Below are positions 21,144 through 28,611 of a stretch of DNA of 32,939 bases, in pieces. Under the pieces are notes generated by a model. The model had not been told where the DNA came from. It made no database searches and was given only the letters and a program-made list of their open reading frames with translations. The DNA is from Betaproteobacteria bacterium (GTDB lineage: Bacteria > Pseudomonadota > Gammaproteobacteria > Burkholderiales > SG8-39), in contig JACQTO010000068.1 in NCBI GenBank assembly GCA_016210745.1, positions 1 to 32,939 of the forward strand, written 5' to 3'. Made by a program: the position numbers and the translations under genes. Position 1 is the stretch's first letter, and the number at the start of each line of letters is the position of its first letter.

Positions 21144-21506
21144 TCATCCGGTCACATGGTCATGCCACCACTTGCCGAAATTGTCGTCGCGCACCATGGC
21201 CCACACGGCGAACGCCACGATCAGCAAGCCGACCAAGATCGCGTTCCAGCTCACCATCTCCTCAGTACGGAACTTGAGCGCAAATGGGGACACCACCAGC
21301 CACACTCCCATCAGGGCGCTCACCAGTTCTTCCCAAGCTCTCGGCAGGTACAGCTCGATCAGCGAAAAGACGATGATGGCTGCGCCAGTGAGCCATGCGT
21401 TCCAGGCGGCGACCTCCATCTCCGCGAATTCCAGCACCCACGGCGAAGCGGCCAACCACACCCCCAAAACCAATTCCGCCCAGTCCTGCCATCGGGTCAT
21501 CTTCAT
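21144..21506 (-). CDS. SPW-repeat membrane protein
   Basis: A 120-residue integral membrane protein with four hydrophobic segments arranged as two SPW repeats: WAELVLGVWLAASPWVLEF and LVSALMGVWLVVSPFALKF, each followed by a second helix (WNAWLTGAAIIVFSLIEL; WNAILVGLLIVAFAVWAM). The family is widespread and of unknown function. The start at 21506 is chosen because GGAGG lies eight bases upstream; the frame opens five codons earlier at 21521 but the ribosome binding site would then be inside the gene. It converges on the zinc-ribbon gene and is divergent from the DsrE-like trio across a 429-base gap. Confidence 0.85.
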   Translation of the reverse strand: MKMTRWQDWAELVLGVWLAASPWVLEFAEMEVAAWNAWLTGAAIIVFSLIELYLPRAWEELVSALMGVWLVVSPFALKFRTEEMVSWNAILVGLLIVAFAVWAMVRDDNFGKWWHDHVTG

Positions 21507-21935
21507 AAGTTTCACCTCCATCGGTTAAACCCATAAGAAAACACTAATTTAGATCGGCTGCGATCAAAATTGTTCCGAGTGGCCCCTTCGCAGACCTGAA
21601 TCGCCCCCCTTGATCCACTGACTCAGGTGTTTCTCGGCAGGGGTTCTCGAGACCCAGTCGAGTAAGGCTGTTGCCGGCATTCGCGCCGATTGAACGAACC
21701 TAGCGCAACGCGTTGTGTCACACCGTCCGGGGGTGTGATCCCCTCGAGACGCGCGCCGGTGCGGGATCTCCGAGATGACCCCATCTCCACGACCCAGTCA
21801 TGGAGATGGGGAAGACGAGCCCGGCTTTCGGCGCTTTCGTAATGTCGCTGGAATGTTCCTGGTCCCGCCGGGACCGGCTTGCGATAGTGCGCTCCCCGGT
21901 CGATCGGGACAGCTTCAGCAATCAAGGAGAACTGA
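21507..21935. other. long intergenic region upstream of the DsrE-like genes
   Basis: No convincing gene was found; short minus-strand frames here lack family features and ribosome binding sites. The right two thirds is GC-rich and the part next to the SPW gene is AT-rich (21530-21575), fitting a promoter for that gene. A perfect 11-bp inverted repeat, CCCCATCTCCA (21779-21789) and TGGAGATGGGG (21801-21811), lies about 125 bases before the first DsrE-like start. GACCCAGTC occurs at 21651 and again in that repeat's loop. The region may hold the trio's promoter and 5' leader. Confidence 0.5.
21779..21811. promoter_or_regulatory. perfect 11-bp inverted repeat, candidate operator or leader hairpin
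   Basis: CCCCATCTCCA and TGGAGATGGGG are exact inverted copies separated by 11 bases. The spacing suits a dimeric regulator or an RNA hairpin in the leader of the DsrE-like operon. No T-run follows on the plus strand, so it is not a typical terminator. No known operator sequence was recognised. Confidence 0.4.
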
Positions 21936-22262
21936 ATGGCACGCTACTTGTTCATCGAATCACGCGATCCCTACGACTCGGCCGATAGTCCGCATTTTCT
22001 GGAGATGGTTAAGGGGGTGGGAATGCGCAACGGTGGCGCGACACTGTTCCTTGTGCAGAACGGGGTGCTCGCGGCACGCGACGGCGCTCTTCACAGCGAG
22101 CGCTACGGGGACCTTGCGCGCAGCGGCGTGAACGTGCTCGCGGATTCTTTTTCGCTCCGCGAACGCGCCATTGGAACCGTGGCCGACGGTGTACGTCAGG
22201 CGGAGATCGACAACTTGGTTGACCTGCTCATGGAACCGGGCACCAAGGCGGTCTGGCATTGA
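21936..22262 (+). CDS. DsrE-superfamily protein, DsrH/TusB-like
   Basis: The 108-residue protein is predicted to have the small Rossmann-like DsrE/F/H fold. Residues 33-47 (GGATLFLVQNGVLAARDG) look like the strand-loop-helix that places the active cysteine in active members of the family. The end (SFSLRERAIGTVADG and EIDNLVDLLMEPGTKAVWH) is like DsrH/TusB tails. It has no cysteine, so it cannot itself carry sulfur on a thiol. AAGGAGA lies five bases before the ATG. It is the first of three linked DsrE-superfamily genes, suggesting a hetero-oligomer like DsrEFH, which moves sulfane sulfur in the cytoplasm. Subunit assignment is inference. Confidence 0.7.
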   Translation: MARYLFIESRDPYDSADSPHFLEMVKGVGMRNGGATLFLVQNGVLAARDGALHSERYGDLARSGVNVLADSFSLRERAIGTVADGVRQAEIDNLVDLLMEPGTKAVWH

Positions 22263-22284
22263 ATGCGAACCGACGAGGACCCCC

Positions 22285-22701
22285 ATGGCTAAAGCTACCA
22301 AGACATTGACCATCGCAATTATGGATCCGCCCTACGAAACCGCTTCGACGACAACCGCCTTGCGCATCGTCGACGCGGCGCTTCGCAAGGGCAACAACGT
22401 CCACGTATTCGCCTACGAAGGCGCGGTGAATCTCACCATGGCGGCCCAGAAGCCGCACGCCAACCCGCTCAAGGGGACTTCGGCCGAGCCCGAGGAGCAT
22501 CCGACGACCAAAGACTGGATCGCCTCGCTGTTTGCCATGTCGCGCAAGAACGGCGCCAAGCTGGAATGGATCAACTGCGGCCTGTGCGTCGACGAGCGGG
22601 GTGCAGGCGACTGGATCGCAGGCCCTCGCCGCGGGGCTCCCAAGGATTTCTACGAAGCCGCCCAGAAGAGCGACACCACGCTGGTCATACCGGCGAAATA
22701 A
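22285..22701 (+). CDS. DsrE-superfamily sulfur-carrier-like protein, DsrE/TusD-like
   Basis: This 138-residue protein starts TLTIAIMDPPYETASTTTAL, with a first strand and helix as in DsrE, followed by KGNNVHVFAYEGAVNLTM. The segment WINCGLCVDERGAG sits where DsrE and TusD have their sulfur-accepting cysteine (Cys followed by a short helix and RG). Both cysteines of the trio are here. The ATG at 22285 gives the normal length; the frame opens further left inside the previous gene but without family-like sequence. It is 22 bases after the first trio member and 11 bases before the third. Persulfide transfer in the cytoplasm is the likely role. Confidence 0.75.
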   Translation: MAKATKTLTIAIMDPPYETASTTTALRIVDAALRKGNNVHVFAYEGAVNLTMAAQKPHANPLKGTSAEPEEHPTTKDWIASLFAMSRKNGAKLEWINCGLCVDERGAGDWIAGPRRGAPKDFYEAAQKSDTTLVIPAK

Positions 22702-22712
22702 GGGGACGGAAA

Positions 22713-23093
22713 ATGAAAATACTGAGCATCGTAGAAACGGCCTACCGAGCGACGCTGGAGGAGCAGGACGACACCGTCCTGTGGCTCAATCACAGCCTCA
22801 AGAACAGCGGTGCCGATATCAGTTTGTTGCTGCGTGGCAATGCGGTGAACTATGCGCTGCGCGGGCATGACGCCTCCGGGCTCGCGATCGGCGAGAGAAA
22901 ACTCGTCCGCGGGCCGGCGCCGGACAAGGACTTGGAGAAATTGATCAGCGCCAAGGTTCCGGTCTATGTCGTCGAAGAGGACTTGGCAAAACGCGGTTTG
23001 CCCGACGACGGAATCATCGGGGGATTGTCCAAGGTGAGCCGCCGCGCGATCCCAGAACTGTTCGAGCGCTTCGACCAAGTCTGGCACTGGTAG
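22713..23093 (+). CDS. DsrE-superfamily protein, DsrF/TusC-like
   Basis: A 126-residue protein of the DsrE/F/H fold: MKILSIVETAYRATLEEQDD, ADISLLLRGNAVNYALRGHD and a conserved end KVPVYVVEEDLAKRGLPDDG, which resembles the DsrF/TusC pattern of a valine-rich strand followed by a short helix with RGL. It contains no cysteine, as is often the case for the structural subunits. GGGGACGGA precedes the ATG at 22713 by a few bases, and the gene follows the E-like gene after 11 bases. Together the three would form a heteromeric sulfurtransferase-like complex with one redox-active subunit. Confidence 0.72.
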   Translation: MKILSIVETAYRATLEEQDDTVLWLNHSLKNSGADISLLLRGNAVNYALRGHDASGLAIGERKLVRGPAPDKDLEKLISAKVPVYVVEEDLAKRGLPDDGIIGGLSKVSRRAIPELFERFDQVWHW

Positions 23094-23104
23094 CGGGCTG
23101 TTAA

Positions 23105-23148
23105 GCGCCGCGGGCACGCCCCTGTGAGAGGGCCCCCGCGCCCGGCGC
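23105..23148 (+). terminator. GC-rich stem region after the DsrE-like operon
   Basis: GCGCCGCGGGC at 23105-23115 can pair imperfectly with GCCCGGCGC-type sequence ending at 23148, with further G/C pairing inside. It starts 12 bases past the stop of the last DsrE-like gene. No T-run follows, so this is only a possible terminator. The rest of 23094-23338 has no gene. Confidence 0.3.
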
Positions 23149-23250
23149 ATTGCTTCGGCGAGTGCACCGCAGCGGTTCTCTGCTGCCTGGCCAGGAGAGG
23201 GGGGCAGTCCGTGACCATGCACTTTGACGGTTCTCGGTCGTCGCGCAGCG

Positions 23251-23265
23251 CATAGATATTCTATG
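23251..23265. promoter_or_regulatory. 15-bp palindrome before the MFS gene
   Basis: CATAGATATTCTATG is a perfect inverted repeat (CATAGA, TAT, TCTATG) in an otherwise GC-rich region, about 75 bases before the TTG start at 23339. TTGACG lies at 23224. This AT-rich site could be a promoter/operator for the transporter; no matching regulator was found nearby. Confidence 0.35.
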
Positions 23266-23338
23266 ATAGCGGCGTCATACTCGAGCGCGACCGCCGCAGA
23301 ATGCCGCCGCACGGCCGTTTCCCGACCGACGAAGTCCC

Positions 23339-24613
23339 TTGAGCCAATACCAACAAAATACCCAAAGCGACGCCGCGTGGCTGGTCCAACTGTGCCTTAG
23401 CCGCACCGCGTTCGCGTTGATCTTCACCACCTACGCGGCAGCGCTGCCGGTGTTGAGGAACGACTGGAACATGAGCGCCAGCCAGGCAGGCATGGTGCAG
23501 TCGGCCTGGCACATCGGTTTCCTGGTGTCGCTGTTCGCAGTCGGATTCGCAGCCGATCGCATGGGCGCCAAACGCACGTTTCTCGCCGGCAGCATCCTGG
23601 CTGCCGCCAGCGCACTGCTGTTTGCATTCCTGGCCGACGGTTTCGCGAGCGCTTTGGTGCTATACGGACTGACCGGACTCTGCTCAGGGGCCTCCTACAC
23701 GCCCGGACTGGCGCTGATTTCCGAGCGTTTCGCCACGAGCAATCGCGGCCGTGCGATGGGATATTTTCTCGCCGCCGCTTCGCTGGGCTACGCCATATCG
23801 CTGGTATTGAGCGGGGTGCTCATGCCGCGCGTCGGCTGGCGCGGCGCTTTCATCGTCACTGCATGCGGACCGCTGGCCGGCGCCCTGATCGCATTCTGGA
23901 CGCTGCGTGCGACGCCCAACGTCATCCACCCGCGCGGCGCGGGGCAGGCCGGCGCATTTGCGGTGCTGGCGGTACTGCGCAACAAGCCGGCGATGTTCCT
24001 GATCTGGGCCTACGTATTCCATTCTTGGGAATTGCTGGGCCTATGGGCTTGGCTTCCCGCCTATCTCGCCGTATCCGTCGCCCACGGCGGCGGCATGACC
24101 GCGCAAGCCGCCGGCATCGGCGCCATACTGACCGCTTTTACCTATGCCACCAGCATGATCGGCAGCATAGTCGGCGGGTCGAAGTCGGATCGCTGGGGGC
24201 GAACCAACATGATTCTGCTCGCCTCCTGCCTTAGTCTTGCCTGTTCGTTCGCATTCGGCTGGCTGCTTGCCCTGCCGCTGTGGCTGCTGGTGCTGGTCGC
24301 GGCGATCTACAACTTGACCGCCATCGCGGATTCGTCGGTGTATTCGACGGCGATGACCGAGCTGGTGCCGCCGCAATACCTCGGTGCCGCCTTCTCGCTG
24401 CGCTCGGTGCTGGGCTTTGGTGCCGGGATAATCAGCCCGTGGGTGTTCGGACTGGTGATCGACTGGGCGCGGGGCGAACCTCTGCGCTCCGATGCCCTCG
24501 CCTGGGGGCTCGCGTGGACCTCGCTCGGCGTGGGCGCGCTGATCGGGCCGCTGATGACGCTGCGGTTGCGTGCAATGAAGGAAGCGCGGCACATGGCCGG
24601 CGGCCGGCGTTGA
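23339..24613 (+). CDS. MFS transporter (CynX/NNP-like, unknown substrate)
   Basis: The 424-residue protein has twelve predicted membrane segments. Motif A appears as VGFAADRMGAKRTF after helix 2, and helix 4-5 contains GLCSGASYTPGLALISERF. A second-half loop contains GGSKSDRWGRTN, the repeated motif of the C-terminal bundle. The start is probably the TTG at 23339 (MSQYQQNTQSDAAWL): it gives the short polar N terminus expected before helix 1, while the first in-frame ATG lies 45 codons later, inside helix 1-2. The ribosome binding site is weak. It is a single gene between the DsrE-like operon and a convergent MaoC pair; substrate cannot be inferred. Confidence 0.83.
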   Translation: MSQYQQNTQSDAAWLVQLCLSRTAFALIFTTYAAALPVLRNDWNMSASQAGMVQSAWHIGFLVSLFAVGFAADRMGAKRTFLAGSILAAASALLFAFLADGFASALVLYGLTGLCSGASYTPGLALISERFATSNRGRAMGYFLAAASLGYAISLVLSGVLMPRVGWRGAFIVTACGPLAGALIAFWTLRATPNVIHPRGAGQAGAFAVLAVLRNKPAMFLIWAYVFHSWELLGLWAWLPAYLAVSVAHGGGMTAQAAGIGAILTAFTYATSMIGSIVGGSKSDRWGRTNMILLASCLSLACSFAFGWLLALPLWLLVLVAAIYNLTAIADSSVYSTAMTELVPPQYLGAAFSLRSVLGFGAGIISPWVFGLVIDWARGEPLRSDALAWGLAWTSLGVGALIGPLMTLRLRAMKEARHMAGGRR

Positions 24614-24631
24614 CGTGCAGCCGGTGATTTA

Positions 24632-24737
24632 CTGGTCCGACATCCGGCAAGAATTCGGTTTTTAAGTACTTCTCCGCATTTTGTGCAGTTGCTTGCAACT
24701 GCACAAAATGCGGAGATCGATAAACGGCAAGACCAGC
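24632..24737 (-). repeat. dispersed palindromic element, reverse orientation
   Basis: The 46-bp palindrome 24671-24716 has arms starting TCTCCGCATTTTGTGC and is perfect except for the central TT. Read on the minus strand, its left module AGCTGGTCTTGCCG plus TTTATCGATC is nearly identical to the copy at 30952, and its right module contains TTAAAAACCGAAT. It fills the gap between the convergent MFS (plus) and MaoC (minus) genes, where the transcribed hairpin could also act as a terminator. No gene was seen in this gap. Confidence 0.88.
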
Positions 24738-24746
24738 TTAGCCGGG

Positions 24747-25226
24747 TTAGGAAGTCGAATGACCCGGATCGGCGCCGCGGCGGCCCAGGATGCCGTAGCC
24801 TTCCATGGTCATCACCAGCTCGTTCCTCTGATTGAAGATCTCCCAGAGATTGAGCAAGGTTCCGCGGTCGGGCTTGGTGCGCGAGGCAGTTGCCTTGAGC
24901 ACGGTCATGCGCATGCGCAGGCAGTCGCCCGGGCGTACCGGCTGTTTCCAGCGCACCTTGTCCACGCCTGGAGATCCAAGGCTCGCCGAATCGAGAAGAT
25001 AGCAATCACACATCATCCGCATGCACAGGCTGACCGTTTGCCAGCCGCTTGCGATCAGCCCGCCGAAGGCGGAGTGTTCGGCGTGCTCCGGATCGACATG
25101 GAAATACTGCGGGTCGTACTTCGAGGCGAACTCGATGATGTCCTCCTGGGTCAGCGTGGGGCCTTGGACCTCCCAGGTGCTGCCCGGAACGAAATCCTCG
25201 AAATAGTATTTCTTTTTCTCCGCCAT
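24747..25226 (-). CDS. MaoC-family (R)-enoyl-CoA hydratase/dehydratase, copy 1
   Basis: A 159-residue hotdog-fold hydratase of the MaoC/R-hydratase family, which adds water to 2-enoyl-CoA. The catalytic Asp-His pair is present as DPQYFH (Asp38 and His43), followed by VDPEHAEHSAFGGLIASGW, the family signature. VRWKQPVRPGDCLRMRMTVL is the overhang that covers the acyl site. It lies seven bases after copy 2 on the same strand, so the two were probably transcribed together and may form a heterodimer. The acyl chain preferred is unknown. A palindromic element follows its stop codon. Confidence 0.88.
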   Translation of the reverse strand: MAEKKKYYFEDFVPGSTWEVQGPTLTQEDIIEFASKYDPQYFHVDPEHAEHSAFGGLIASGWQTVSLCMRMMCDCYLLDSASLGSPGVDKVRWKQPVRPGDCLRMRMTVLKATASRTKPDRGTLLNLWEIFNQRNELVMTMEGYGILGRRGADPGHSTS

Positions 25227-25233
25227 GCGATAT

Positions 25234-25692
25234 TCAGTGCGCGTTCGTGCGCCGCAGGTAAAGCTGCCGGCCCACCATCGAACACACGACCTCGTTCTTT
25301 TGATTGAATAGTTCCCAGCGGAATTTTACCGTGCCGCGATTGGGCAGCTTGGCCGAGGGCGTCTGCTCGAGCACCGTGGTGCGCAGTCTGAGCGCATCGT
25401 CCGGGCGCACCGGTTTGAGCCAGCGCAGTTCGTCCAGGCCCGGCGAGCCGACGCACGAAGTCTCGCGCAGGTAGCTGTCGCACATCAGGCGCATGCCCAC
25501 GGCCGCTGTCTGAAAGCCGCTCGCGATCAAACCGCCGAACGGCGAGGAGCGCGCGGCCTGCTCGTCGGTGTGGTAATACTGTGGATCGTACTCGCGCGCA
25601 AAATCGATCATCTGCTGTGCACTCAACGTGCGCGGCCCGCTTTCGAACACCCGCCCGGGAGTCAGATCCTCCCAGTAGTACTTGATAGTCAT
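25234..25692 (-). CDS. MaoC-family (R)-enoyl-CoA hydratase/dehydratase, copy 2
   Basis: A 152-residue paralogue of the neighbouring MaoC protein, with the same hotdog fold and the Asp36/His41 pair in DPQYYH, then TDEQAARSSPFGGLIASGF. LRWLKPVRPDDALRLRTTVL corresponds to the substrate-covering segment. The likely start is the ATG at 25692 (MTIKYYWEDLTPG), which aligns with copy 1; the next ATG, four codons upstream at 25704, is possible. The shared core but different surface suggests gene duplication. The 239-base upstream gap (25693-25931) has a TATAAT on the minus strand near 25902-25907 that could be the pair's promoter; nothing else was seen in it. Confidence 0.87.
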   Translation of the reverse strand: MTIKYYWEDLTPGRVFESGPRTLSAQQMIDFAREYDPQYYHTDEQAARSSPFGGLIASGFQTAAVGMRLMCDSYLRETSCVGSPGLDELRWLKPVRPDDALRLRTTVLEQTPSAKLPNRGTVKFRWELFNQKNEVVCSMVGRQLYLRRTNAH

Positions 25693-25931
25693 AGTCTGGT
25701 CCATTTCCGCGAAAACATTCCCCGCAAGCGCACCGGCAATGAGCGGCCGAAAGGCCCGACTCACGCCCTCGCTTCGAGCTTCAACCGAGGCGGCTTATAT
25801 TCGAGATACTCCCCGAGTTCCCACCGATTCAACGGCCGCCGGCACAGGGTTCGCCGCGAAATTGCATGGCGGGAGCGGCGTGGCGGCGAACGAGGCCGCC
25901 TATTATAAGCGGACCGAATCGACCTTCGAGC

Positions 25932-26387
25932 TCAGCGCGGGGTTCCGGAACCGGTGTCGGGCGGAACGCGCTCGAACTCGAGTACCGCCTGGCGCAATGT
26001 CTCGGGCCAGGGGGCGGCTTTGCGCGTCTTGGGGTCGGCGTTGACGTAGATGATCTCACCGCTGGTCAGGTGCTCGTCTCCCCGATAAATGCCGAGCACG
26101 AACTGCATGCTCGATCGTCCAATGCGCCCGACGCGGCAGCATACGTCGAGCATGTCGTCGTAGCCCGCCGATCCGTGGTATTCGGCGGTCGCCTTGACCG
26201 CGTAGATGTCGGTGCCGAACCTGTGGGGGACGTCATCGGGATAGGCGAAACCGATTTCCCGCCAGTACTCGGTGATCGCGATATCGAAATACAGCAGATA
26301 GTTGCCGTTGAAGACCACGTCCTGCCGGTCCACCTCGGCCCAGCGGACGCGCAGCTTGTGCGCAAAAGTGAAGTCGTCTCGTCTCAT
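25932..26387 (-). CDS. acyl-CoA thioesterase (4-hydroxybenzoyl-CoA thioesterase/FadM-like hotdog)
   Basis: A 151-residue hotdog thioesterase expected to hydrolyse an acyl-CoA. The family pattern KLRVRWAEVDRQDVVFNGNY includes the conserved Asp20 and the YLLYFDIAITEYWREIG helix. KATAEYHGSAGYDDMLDV gives the second strand. The end VLGIYRGDEHLTSGEIIYV completes the fold. Its start overlaps the stop of the ATPase gene by four bases (ATGA), which is unusual for unrelated functions, and it is followed after a 239-base gap by the MaoC pair on the same strand. Substrate is not evident. Confidence 0.85.
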   Translation of the reverse strand: MRRDDFTFAHKLRVRWAEVDRQDVVFNGNYLLYFDIAITEYWREIGFAYPDDVPHRFGTDIYAVKATAEYHGSAGYDDMLDVCCRVGRIGRSSMQFVLGIYRGDEHLTSGEIIYVNADPKTRKAAPWPETLRQAVLEFERVPPDTGSGTPR

Positions 26388-27565
26388 TTCAGGATTCGGG
26401 ATTTAGGATTCGGCGGCGGAAGCACCGCCCAAAGGGGCACGGCCTCGATGCCGGGAGCCAGATTGAACCGGCGCTCCCCGGGATAAACGACATATAGCGC
26501 ATCGATATCGAGGTCCTGCATGGCGATCTGCATGGAACGGGTAACCTGCGGTGCATCCGCTCGCTTGAACTCGACGCCGACACGCTGCGAGCCCTTGAGC
26601 ATCAACAGATCCAGCTCCGCGCCTTGATGGGTGGCCCAGAAGTATGCCTCGTCCGGCTTCGCCAGGCGCAGCACCTGCTCCAACGCGAAACCTTCCCAGC
26701 TCGCGCCGCAGCGCGGATGCGCAAGCAACTGCGCGAGTGTCGTGACGTCCATCAGCGCATGGAGCAGCCCGGTATCGCGAAAAAACACCTTCGGAGATTT
26801 CACCTGCCGCTTGCCGAGATTTGCGTGCCAGGGCTGAAGCTGGTGCACCATCAGCGTCTGCGTCAGTGTGTCGAGGTAACGCCGCACGGTGGGTTCGGAC
26901 ACCCCCAGCGAGCGCGCCGGGTCCGCCGCCGACCAGATTTGCCCATGGCAGTGGGCCAGCATGCGCCAGAACCGCAGCATAGCGGGGGCTGCCACGTTGA
27001 TCCCGAATTGCGGCAGGTCGACTTCGACATGGCTGGCGAGTGCGTTGTACCGCCAGGCAACGCTGTCTTCATCCGAGCGGGCGAGATACGAGCGCGGAAA
27101 GCCCCCGCGCAACCATAGCCTTGCCGCCGTCCCGGTGCTGTAGCCCCCCGCTGCTCCGCAGACCTCGCGCAGATCGAATCCGCCCACTTCGATGGTCTCC
27201 ACCCGACCCAGCAGAGACTCTCCCGCCTGACGCAGCAACGCCGGAGCCGCGCTCCCCAGCAGCAGGTATTGTCCCGGCGAGTCGGAACGGTCGATCAGCA
27301 CCCGCAGGACCGGAAACAAGCCCGGCCGCCTCTGCACCTCGTCGATGACGACCAGACCTTCGAGTCGGGAGAGCGTATCCATGGGCTGCTCCAGGCGTCG
27401 CGCATCGAGCGGATTCTCGAGGTCGAAGTAGTTGGGAGAACTTCGGTCGAGGATTGTCTGGGCGAGCGTGGTCTTGCCGGACTGCCGCGGCCCCGTCAGG
27501 ATGACCGCGCGGGAACGGCCAAGCGCCCTTCTTACGGCGAGTTTGAGGTCATGGCGCGGCAGCAC
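26384..27565 (-). CDS. AAA ATPase with DUF4143 C-terminal domain
   Basis: A 393-residue ATPase. Walker A is GPRQSGKTT at 25-33 and Walker B is LVVIDEVQRR near residue 75. The C-terminal half has the DUF4143 pattern with the nuclease-like segment GAELDLLMLKGSQRVGVEFKR. A winged-helix-like stretch (SLGVSEPTVRRYLDTL) lies in between. Proteins of this type are common in mobile or variable gene pools; their substrate is unknown. The start codon is GTG at 27565; the only nearby ATG is in another frame. The stop overlaps the thioesterase start. An inverted repeat upstream (27586-27626) may be its control site. Confidence 0.82.
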   Translation of the reverse strand: MLPRHDLKLAVRRALGRSRAVILTGPRQSGKTTLAQTILDRSSPNYFDLENPLDARRLEQPMDTLSRLEGLVVIDEVQRRPGLFPVLRVLIDRSDSPGQYLLLGSAAPALLRQAGESLLGRVETIEVGGFDLREVCGAAGGYSTGTAARLWLRGGFPRSYLARSDEDSVAWRYNALASHVEVDLPQFGINVAAPAMLRFWRMLAHCHGQIWSAADPARSLGVSEPTVRRYLDTLTQTLMVHQLQPWHANLGKRQVKSPKVFFRDTGLLHALMDVTTLAQLLAHPRCGASWEGFALEQVLRLAKPDEAYFWATHQGAELDLLMLKGSQRVGVEFKRADAPQVTRSMQIAMQDLDIDALYVVYPGERRFNLAPGIEAVPLWAVLPPPNPKSRILK

Positions 27566-27585
27566 GACCGCAGCCTAGCACATAC

Positions 27586-27626
27586 AATCATGAAATTCAA
27601 ACATGGCGTATTGCTTTTTCATGATT
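27586..27626. promoter_or_regulatory. 10-bp inverted repeat in the promoter region of the AAA ATPase
   Basis: AATCATGAAA (27586-27595) and TTTCATGATT (27617-27626) are exact inverted copies 21 bases apart in a local AT-rich patch, about 20-60 bases before the ATPase GTG start. The arrangement fits an operator. A short plus-strand frame begins here (27590-27727, 45 codons) but has no visible family features. The rest of 27566-27846 shows no gene. Confidence 0.4.
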
Positions 27627-27846
27627 CAGCTCCGGCTCTCGTTGTAACGCGACGCGTGGGCGGAAGCTGCGTCATTTTGCGGGAATTGGGCCATTCGGGA
27701 TCAGGGGGCCGCGCCGCGCGCGGATAACTTCCCTGAATCCTGAATCTTCGCAAGGCATGCGAGTCGTCCGCAGACCAGCCGCGCTCAAGAGCCTGCTACA
27801 CTGCGCAAGTGCGCGGCGCTTGCCGCGCGTTCTTCGGAGCTGCGAA

Positions 27847-28461
27847 TTGGACGAAATGGTCATCCGATCGATGCTCAAGTGGCCGAACGTGCCCTCGGTG
27901 TTCGGCTGGCTCGCCCTCGACCGGCGCGGCAACTGGCTGATCAGAACCGGGGACCAAGGCGATATCGCCGATCCGGCGGCGGCGTTCGACCGCATCGGCA
28001 ACACCGCGGTGGTCGAATTCATCGGCCGCAATTATGCGCGGGACGGCGAGGACCGGTATTACTTCCAGAACGGGCCGCAGCGCGTCTACGTCGCGCTCGA
28101 TTACACGCCCTACGTGTTCCGGCTGGACGAGAGCGGGACCGTTTTTCTCGCCCATACCGGAGCGTCCGCAGGCCGCGTCAAGCGCGCTTTTTTCGACGAG
28201 GAGGGCTCGCTCATTTTGTCGGCTGAACTGGGCGTTGGCGTGGTGCTCGACCGCGATCTCGCGGCGACGCTGGAGCACTTCAGCGAGCGCGACGGTCAAC
28301 CTCTGGATGCCGAGACATTGTTTCGCCGCGTTCGCGCAGGCGAGCGGCTGGCCGCGCGGCTGATGGGCAGCGAAGTGGCGGTTTCTTCGGTGCGCGCAAA
28401 GGAAGTGCCGAGCCGCTTCGGTTTTGTTGCCCGACCCGAGCCGCTGCCCGGGCAGGCGTAG
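27847..28461 (+). CDS. conserved hypothetical protein (possibly DUF2946-like)
   Basis: A 204-residue protein, probably cytosolic, with no signal peptide or membrane segment. The N terminus MDEMVIRSMLKWPNVPSVFG followed by WLALDRRGNW, and the centre RYYFQNGPQRVYVALDYTPY, resemble a betaproteobacterial family of unknown function that I recall as DUF2946, though the number is uncertain. The TTG at 27847 is the probable start: GGAG lies seven bases before it and the first residues then fit the family pattern, while the ATG at 27856 would cut three residues. Its neighbours are a divergent ATPase and the acyl-CoA dehydrogenase pair, which give no functional hint. Confidence 0.6.
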   Translation: MDEMVIRSMLKWPNVPSVFGWLALDRRGNWLIRTGDQGDIADPAAAFDRIGNTAVVEFIGRNYARDGEDRYYFQNGPQRVYVALDYTPYVFRLDESGTVFLAHTGASAGRVKRAFFDEEGSLILSAELGVGVVLDRDLAATLEHFSERDGQPLDAETLFRRVRAGERLAARLMGSEVAVSSVRAKEVPSRFGFVARPEPLPGQA

Positions 28462-28611
28462 TTTCGCGCCGAGCGCCGCAGCGCCCCGCGGAGGACGTCG
28501 AAGAACTGCGGCACAGCCCGATTGCGCTGCGCGTTGCCCGCGCGGAGGCATCGAGACTAGCATCGAAGTTCTCGACACGGGTAAGATTCGAGTTCCAATC
28601 AGGAAGGAACC

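Noticed and set aside
21623..21925. Minus-strand frames in the leader of the DsrE-like operon
   Set aside because: No ribosome binding site, no domain, and they are set across the inverted repeat.
27590..27727. 45-codon small gene MKFKHGVLLFHD...
   Set aside because: No ribosome binding site and no recognisable features; it starts within the inverted repeat of the ATPase control region.
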